Source: Nematostella vectensis (Eukaryota > Cnidaria > Anthozoa > Actiniaria > Edwardsiidae). Taken from it: a stretch of DNA of 64,000 nucleotides. Where the stretch lies: assembly GCF_932526225.1 (NCBI RefSeq), contig NC_064043.1, forward strand, positions 10,211,821-10,275,820, given 5' to 3'. Shown here one piece after another: positions 59,541 to 64,000 of this stretch. Below the pieces are notes generated by a model. It was not told the origin of the DNA. It saw only the letters and a program-made list of their open reading frames with translations, and made no database searches. A program made the translations under genes and the position numbers. Numbering within the stretch: the stretch's first letter is position 1; every line of letters begins with the position of its first letter.

Positions 59541-61960
59541 ATGCATGTTTTGTTGGTCTGTTTTGGGCTTGGAGTTGCTTTAGGGGGTGCGATGGCGGAA
59601 AGAAAACATTTACAAGCTCAAAGTGGACAAGTCTCGCTCAGAGATAACTTTAACGTTAGTTGGAGTCTAAACTTTACGAAGAAGACGATCGAGTTTGTTA
59701 TCAGCGCTGAACTCGATTACAAAACAGGTTGGATAATGGTCGGATTAATGCCGAAAAAGAACTCTGCCAAACCACGAAAAATGATGCAAGCCAGAGGCGA
59801 TGCCTTTCTGCTGTGGGCGTCAAAAGCATCTTCAAAGAAAGTGCATTGGCAAATAACGGTAATACCCGAATTTCAGATTAATTTGAAAAAGTTATAGTCA
59901 CTTAATGTTATTATTTTCATATTTGCTAGTCATTTTTAAATTGCCCATAATTATAATTATCTTTTAATTTCCAACCCTAGATAGACTGAAATCGCCAATA
60001 TTTTTATTCTTATCGGAGTTTTATCGGAGGGAAAGGCCCTAAAAATATACGAAATACATAAATTTCAATATTCTATTATGCGCTACACATGCCCTTTGTT
60101 ACAAGATAAATTTATGCAAACCTCCTACCGAGTATTTACATCTCATGCTTTGACAGAATTGCCACACATCAAAAGGGAATTTGACCATACAGCGCAAGCC
60201 ATTGTACAGCCTGAATGGCATCAAGATGTCAAAAGTGTTCAAAGCAGTCGTATCACGACCCTTCCCATCTGCAGACAAGATGACCCCAAAACACAAGGTA
60301 AGGGTATTTTAGTCACCAACAGGAGGGGAGGGGAGTAGGGCATCGCGGCGACACAAGCTGAAAGCATACAAAAAAGGCAATAACAAAGGACGCTTTTAAT
60401 AAAGGAAAGGGTTAGAGAAGGGACGCCCACGCTGCGTGCCTGAACCCAGGGCCGATCACAGGGCCGTAGCAGGGGGTGGGGGGCAATAGGGGCACGTGCC
60501 ATCCCCCCCCCCAATATTTTCAAAAATTATAACGAAATAACCAGTAGGGGCGTGGCTGTCCCATCATTGTTTTCTTAATGTTTCTGTATCGTGCCCCCCC
60601 CCCCCCCCCAATAATTTAATGTCTGCCACGGCTATGGACCAAGAGGATTACTCGGATATCTCAGATAACTGGGGGTACCTGACGTTTTGGGGATTTGAGT
60701 TGAAAACCTTTTCTGGTATTTTGCTGGGAATAGAATTCAGGGTAGGATACTTTTTGCGTGTAAAGTTTTATCCTCGTATTTTTGGGGGGTATAGAATTCA
60801 GAGTTAGTTGGACCCCCCTGTCATGTATATGAGCTAAATGACCGATTTTTTTTTATTCCACCAACCCCCTTCCCCTTTATAGCTTTTCTAACGAGTCCGT
60901 CCCTAAGTACCCCTATCCCTCGGGCCTTGTGTTGATATAATAGTTGTTCCACTCGTTATTGTTCTCTGCTAATTATTGTAGCATACAATGCCATGCCACT
61001 CCATGTATATCTTTGGATCCATGGGGATGCAAAAAAAGGCCAACATAAAGTGGAATAAGTTTCTCGAGGAAACCAGATCTGATTGGGATGATGCGTTCAA
61101 TGCTGTCCCTGTGGACTTTAAGGAAGAGGGGCAAACAGCTGGAAAGACAGAGGATACAACAGAATACGTCGGTAGGTATAAATAAGCTAGCAGGGGAAGG
61201 GGGCATATTAGTGCAGAGGACATAAAATCTGCTCCCCAAGCAAATATTTGGAGTGACTTAGGGTTGCACCCCCATCAGATAAAATTTTCAGCCCTGCTAA
61301 AGACCTCTTCAGCAATATAAATTGTGGTCTTATTTGCTTTTGGTTGAAACCATTGCCTTTCTTTGTTACCCAGTTGAGATGGCAAGAAAGCACTGGCTGG
61401 GTGTGGTTATTGGTACTGCTGCTTGCCTGACGGTGGTCATTACAGGCGCTGTATATTGCTGTACCAAGAAGAAAAGCTATCAAGACTTGTACACAAGAAG
61501 GAAGGTCACTTATCCATTCTATAAAGGGTAAGTAAAAGGACATTTAAGGTCTCTGTTCATCTGTGTTCACAGTGCTTTTTACAAACTACCAATCACTACT
61601 ATCAGAGCTATGTATTGTTTTAATGTTACTTTTTTCAGGCAACAGTTGAGATACAGTGAAACCTAGATATAACAATACTCAGTATAAAAAAATCGAGGTG
61701 CAACGATCACAAGTGGGTCCCACCAACAGAAAAACATGTATTTTTTAGCCTATATCGTTTTATTGAGATTCCACAGCACTTGTCTATGCCTATCCCAAAA
61801 AGCCAGAAGCAGCAATCATAATAAACTAAAATTTATTTGTAAAACTGATGGTTATGATAAAGATATCAATGTAAGTGTTTAACTGTCATTTTCTTTTGCT
61901 AGTGATGACACTGATGACGATGAAGCCAAAGTTTCCTTCCTCTCATCTGAGCACACATAG
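59541..61960 (+). CDS. Single-pass membrane protein with extracellular DOMON domain, 5 exons
   Basis: Exons: 59541-59858, 60157-60297, 60982-61171, 61374-61527, 61903-61960 (TAG). Borders are GT-AG, phases agree, and 861 nt give 286 aa. The start MHVLLVCFGLGVALGGAMA is a signal peptide. Residues ~25-165 have the DOMON pattern: FNVSWSLNF, TGWIMVGLM, DAFLLWA in exon 1; KVFKAVVSRPFPSADK in exon 2; CHSMYIFGSMG in exon 3. DOMON domains bind haem or sugars in surface and secreted redox proteins. An acidic linker leads to one transmembrane helix (WLGVVIGTAACLTVVITGAV), a short basic juxtamembrane stretch (CCTKKKSYQDLYTRRK) and an acidic tail (DDTDDDEAKVSF). No cytochrome b561 or monooxygenase domain follows, so the ligand and role are unknown. 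The frame of exon 2 is set by the splice at 60156/60157, not by the longer overlapping open frame. Confidence 0.85.
60463..60612. repeat. Dispersed GGGGCACGTGCC-type repeat, copy 2
   Basis: Matches the copy at 13313-13440 (GGGGCACGTGCC, CAATATTTTCAAAAATTATA, CAGTAGGGGCGTGGCTGT, TTTCTGTATCGTGCCC, C-run). It lies in intron 2 of the DOMON gene. Confidence 0.65.
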
Positions 61961-63855
61961 ATAGAGAACCTGCAGCTACTCCTGTAACAAAGTTTACTAA
62001 AATTATAGACAATGTTTCCTTGTTAAAAATGTACATTCACATATTGCATACTATAAAAAATAAGCAACAATGAGTTGTGTTGAAGAATGCTATACAAGAA
62101 AATCAATCATGTTGAACAGTTCTGCAAGTATGGCACAAGATGAGTAGGTTAGAGTATAGAGTATAATATAAAGGAAGCCTTTTTGAGGGGCTTGACCCAG
62201 GAGTTTTTAAGATAAAGCACTTTGCTCTCCCAAAAGGCTTAATTCTACATGTTTAACAGATATAAAAAAAAAAAAGAAAAATAACATTTGTAAGCAGCTT
62301 AGTAATATTTGCAGACAGAATTGTAGTAAATAATAGTACCTCATTCACAGGTAAATGGCAGACAACATTGTAAGATATTTCATAAATGTTTTGTACATTT
62401 TTAATGATAGATACCATTTATTCTTTTGTAGAATAGCCTGTCTAAATGGTGCTTCCTTCAATAACTGTAGTACAGCATGCAGGCTGTTATAACATATTGA
62501 ATTGATAATAAACTTTTTTATGTAAGAACACTTGTATAAATCCAAGATTTCAAAATTGTGACTCCAAAGTCCCATTTTGTAAATGTCTTGCATCATCCAC
62601 TTGTGCATACAGATAGTAGCTAGCTCAGTCTTGACATTGTTTTTACATTGTATTGTTTTATTGTCTTATAGTCCCAACATTAAGCAGTCAAAGAATACTC
62701 TTCCAGAGAAAAGTATACCCCAGTCTTCACATACAACAGTCTTCACAAACAGCATTGCAGTCTTCATTTACCATCATGATAAAAATTCATATATATAAGG
62801 AGCTGAAAGAGAGGAAAACAACATAATCACTTGTGCATTTAAAAAAACTTTGGGTTAATCAAACAATAAGTTCAGCCAAAGTCATGTGCAATTTTGGAAA
62901 ATTACTCCACCAGCAAATATAGGCTGTGGTGTGGCTATCTGAGGTGTCTACTCACTCGTTCCGCTTGTTCATTGTCATAGACAATTACTGTACAGTTCTT
63001 GATAATATATATTTGGCGTAATAAAAATAACTGGCTTTTCTTCGCTGTCAGTAAGCTCTATTCTCGCAGCATGCTCACACTGAAACTCAGAGTTACGCAA
63101 ATTTTGCAATTCAACTCCACCTTTGGGAATTGAGTCCGTGCATGGAGTAGCCGTGCTCTGTCTAAATGTTAATTTTGATTGTGAACAGTATTGATCTAAT
63201 GAGCTTTTCAAATTTGTGCAATCAACCACCAACTCTCCTTGGTTTTCTTGCAGGTCAATAATAACCACAACCTTGTTTATTTTTTTTCCAAAAAAGTATC
63301 ATCAAGTTTTGTCTCTTTGTCCCTGTCTGTTTTTTCTTTAAATTGTTATTTACTAGGTATAGATCATGTAATAAGTCAGTTAAACACTGGGGACGGAGGC
63401 AGTTTGCCGTATAACAGCCTAACATTACATATTTAAATACTTAACCAAGGTATACCCCCTACTCCCTCCCTCAACTACTGTAGCAAATACAAGGAATAGG
63501 TGAGGGCTGCCCTCTCAACAAATACGCTTGAATCTTTCTTCTTTGATGTGTGTTATCTGCAAATGTCTTGGCCAACTAAGAGATGATCATAATTAGAGAT
63601 GAGATGATCAATAATCTTACTTAATCTCTAAAAATATATTATTCATTGAGTTCCTTGTATAAAAACAGATTTTCTTGTAGTATTTTAGTATTTTATTTAT
63701 CTCAATTTTTATACAAAGAAAACAAATAAGTACCTAACAATTTGTCCAACCTCAGATACCTAGACCTAGGGGAAGGATTAGCATTAAAGTAAGTATATAT
63801 GTAACTAAACCATAAGCTTAAGTTATAAGTTAATTGCCCATTCTTTTAGTTTTAC
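61961..63855. other. 3' region between the convergent DOMON and TOM5-like genes
   Basis: Contains the DOMON 3' UTR and the first intron or 3' part of the TOM5-like gene. An open frame of 97 codons lies at 62975-63268 on the minus strand, with fairly ordinary codon use (contains DLQENQGELVVDCTNL). I found no domain and no convincing acceptor in front of it, so it may be UTR or an unrecognised exon. Confidence 0.4.
62507..62512 (+). terminator. Candidate polyadenylation signal of the DOMON gene
   Basis: AATAAA on the plus strand about 550 nt after the stop at 61960. Confidence 0.35.
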
Positions 63856-63985
63856 CTGCACGTAAAATCGCTACGTACGCCACAAAACACTTCATAGTAA
63901 TAAAAACAGCTTGCTTTGCTGCTTTCTTCTCAGCATCAATGCTGGATTTGTCAGGAGAGGGCTCGGCAGACGTGGCGCGGAACAT
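63856..63985 (-). CDS. TOMM5-like: TOM5-like mitochondrial import receptor subunit, first exon
   Basis: The exon starts ATG at 63985 and ends CGTGCAG before GTAAAA, giving 43 codons: MFRATSAEPSPDKSS, DAEKKAAKQAV, then the hydrophobic KCFVAYVAILRA. This matches the design of animal TOM5, a ~50-residue tail-anchored outer-membrane protein of the TOM complex, which starts MFR, has a charged DPEE/KRKM-type helix and ends in a membrane helix of the type FLIYVALLR. The remaining 8-12 residues should be in a second exon at lower coordinates, which I could not place with confidence. The assignment rests on a short similarity, so it is probable rather than certain. Confidence 0.6.
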
Positions 63986-64000
63986 GTCTAAATCGCCAAC

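Noticed and set aside
60078-60338. 86-codon open frame overlapping DOMON exon 2
   Set aside because: Its phase is incompatible with exons 1 and 3. The acceptor at 60156 gives a different frame with SRPFPSADK that fits both neighbours and the DOMON pattern.

Overview
The window looks like nuclear DNA from an intron-rich invertebrate animal. Every recognisable gene is metazoan, exons are short (43-454 bp) with GT-AG introns, and introns and intergenic DNA are full of foldback elements and minisatellites. The protein flavour (JIP3/4, PRPS, a TOM5-like protein, a DOMON membrane protein, a small EGF protein) would fit a cnidarian such as a sea anemone, but that assignment is inference; no marker gene settles the species.

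Layout. 1-2627: foldback element and unassigned sequence, perhaps holding the missing 5' exons of the first gene. 2628-14991 (+): a 16-exon, 5'-incomplete gene for an IQ-motif/EF-hand-like protein. 17060-26871 (+): a complete eight-exon ribose-phosphate pyrophosphokinase gene, 318 aa, whose first intron carries a full-length antisense Ty3/gypsy element with identical LTRs and an intact 1351-codon gag-pol frame. 28144-30643 (-): a four-exon gene, invisible to simple ORF calling, for a 153-aa secreted cysteine-rich/EGF protein. 30.7-35.8 kb: mobile-element debris and hairpins. 35840-58108 (-): a complete 22-exon JIP3/JIP4 (JNK-interacting scaffold) gene, 1192 aa, all splice phases consistent. 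59541-61960 (+): a five-exon single-pass membrane DOMON protein. 63856-63985 (-): the first exon of a TOM5-like mitochondrial import subunit.

The most striking feature is a class of minisatellite whose repeat unit spans a splice junction of the host gene. In the JIP gene, a 34-bp unit made of the last 18 nt of exon 21 plus the first 16 nt of the intron is repeated about 190 times and fills almost all of a 6.8-kb intron, giving an array of perfect GTGAGT donors. In the IQ gene the same thing happened at the donors of two introns (26/16-bp and 27-bp units) and at the acceptors of two introns (51-bp and ~52-bp units), and the last coding bases are also tandemly amplified beyond the stop. Five independent splice-junction amplifications in two genes on opposite strands suggest a recurrent process of intron growth by junction duplication in this genome.

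The other mobile elements are informative too: three copies of a TTAA-flanked foldback MITE family, an element with ~90-bp inverted repeats and a 9-bp target duplication inside PRPS intron 5, and several smaller dispersed families. The genes do not form a pathway; they are ordinary neighbours in an animal genome.
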